Assembly (NCBI GenBank): GCA_019313765.1
Contig: JAFDAP010000142.1
Span: 1-5,604, forward strand
Origin: Deltaproteobacteria bacterium
GTDB taxonomy: Bacteria > Desulfobacterota > DSM-4660 > Desulfatiglandales > Desulfatiglandaceae
Direction of reading: 5' to 3'
DNA length: 5,604 bases
Below are positions 5,045 through 5,604 of the stretch, piece after piece. The notes below the pieces were generated by a model that did no database searches, had not been told where the DNA came from, and saw only the letters and a program-made list of their open reading frames with translations. The translations under genes were made by a program, and so were the position numbers. The first letter of the stretch is position 1. Every line of letters starts with the position of its first letter.

Positions 5045-5604
5045 TTATGTGAAACAAGACTTGTCGCGCCAAGACATGACCCTGATTCCGGCATGCCTTG
5101 CCGATTCGCCGCCGCCATAGATGAGAGTGGGATTAATTGCCGTAGATTCGGCAAGAGCAAGCCATTTTTTTAATCCATTGAAGTAATCTACGTTAAGGGT
5201 TCCCCCTGACTTAATTTCAATGGGTTTCAACTTCTCCCCCTGTTCGAGCAAGAGATCAACTTCGTTTCCACTTCGATCCCTCCAAAAATAAAGGTAACTG
5301 GGCATACCCTGATTGTACCTGGACTTTAAAAATTCACTAACCACAAAAGATTCAAAGAGAGGACCGCGCATCGAATGCGTATTGAGCTGCTCATGGCTTT
5401 GAATAGCAAGAAGCCATGAGGCCAATCCTGAATCATAAAAATAGAGTTTAGGGGTCTTAATAAGTCGCTTGTTGAAATTTTTGTGATGAGGTTGCAGCAG
5501 AAAAACAATGTAACTAGCCTCTAAAATCGATATCCAAGCCTTTGCGGTGTTATGGGTAATCCCGCAATCAGAAGCTATATCAGATAAATTCAGAAGCTGA
5601 CCCA
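5045..5604 (-). CDS. AAA-type ATPase with DUF4143 domain, C-terminal part (partial)
   Basis: Read on the - strand, the frame is open from base 5602 leftwards to TAA (complement of 5045-5047), 185 residues; the N-terminal P-loop ATPase half lies beyond the right edge. The visible part starts with a winged-helix segment, NLSDIASDCGITHNTAKAW, then ILEASYIVFLLQPHHKNFNK and PKLYFYDSGLASWLL, the standard opening of DUF4143. The final part, FWRDRSGNEVDLLLEQG then KPIEIKSG, is the (D/E)xK-type core of the restriction-endonuclease-like fold assigned to this domain. Whole proteins are usually about 380-430 residues. The apparent TTG start at 5425 is internal, because the family match continues upstream of it. 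The role of these ATPases is poorly established; they are common, variably distributed genes often found near mobile DNA. It converges on the redox operon and is functionally unrelated to it as far as can be seen. Confidence 0.88.
   Translation of the reverse strand, partial: GQLLNLSDIASDCGITHNTAKAWISILEASYIVFLLQPHHKNFNKRLIKTPKLYFYDSGLASWLLAIQSHEQLNTHSMRGPLFESFVVSEFLKSRYNQGMPSYLYFWRDRSGNEVDLLLEQGEKLKPIEIKSGGTLNVDYFNGLKKWLALAESTAINPTLIYGGGESARHAGIRVMSWRDKSCFT

Noticed and set aside
5326..5508. A 60-codon - strand frame upstream of an apparent TTG start at 5425
   Set aside because: The DUF4143 match runs continuously in the other frame from 5602 to 5045, so there is no frameshift and this frame is a shadow.
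1..5604. CRISPR array, tRNA, rRNA or attachment site
   Set aside because: I saw no regularly spaced direct repeats, no tRNA-like cloverleaf and no rRNA-like stretch while reading both strands.

Overview
The window looks like anaerobe metabolic DNA carrying genomic scars. The best-supported content is two copies of a two-gene redox module, FAD-linked oxidase followed by a CCG-domain (HdrD/GlpC/GlcF-like) iron-sulfur protein, both on the + strand. The taxon cannot be fixed from the sequence. Cysteine-rich heterodisulfide-reductase-like proteins paired with GlcD-like flavoproteins, together with strong AGGAGG-type ribosome binding sites, fit an anaerobic Firmicute (Peptococcaceae-like) or a Desulfobacterota/syntroph-type bacterium. 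This is an inference with low confidence.

Layout: 1-444 is the C-terminal part of the first FAD-linked oxidase (its start lies outside the window), followed after 21 bp by a complete Fe-S protein (466-1728). A 434-bp scar (1729-2162) then holds the left end and N-terminal 41 or so codons of an IS30-family transposase, joined to a decayed biotin-carboxyl-carrier (biotinyl) domain that still shows the EAMKMEN biotinylation motif but has an in-frame stop and a frameshift. The second module follows: a complete FAD-linked oxidase (2163-3623) overlapping by ATGA with a second complete Fe-S protein (3620-4846). A consensus ribosome binding site and start codon at 4880-4893 lead only to very short reading frames, so the operon's next gene appears to be lost. 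A probable intrinsic terminator lies at 4992-5023. From the right edge, a - strand gene (5045-5604, N-terminus outside the window) encodes the C-terminal part of an AAA-type ATPase with a DUF4143 domain, convergent with the redox genes.

How the genes may work together: in each module the flavoprotein would oxidise a 2-hydroxyacid or similar small substrate and pass electrons to the partner's two N-terminal [4Fe-4S] sites and two CCG (noncubane-type) cluster sites, then to a membrane quinone, a disulfide, ferredoxin or an electron-transferring flavoprotein. The substrates are not identifiable here. The biotinyl fossil between the modules hints that a biotin-dependent carboxylase or decarboxylase once sat in the same locus. 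I see no CRISPR array, tRNA or rRNA. The unusual points are the fossil-bearing scar, the diverged second CCG domain of the first Fe-S protein, the uneven base composition of the second module, and the abandoned gene start with overlapping inverted repeats at the 3' end of the operon.
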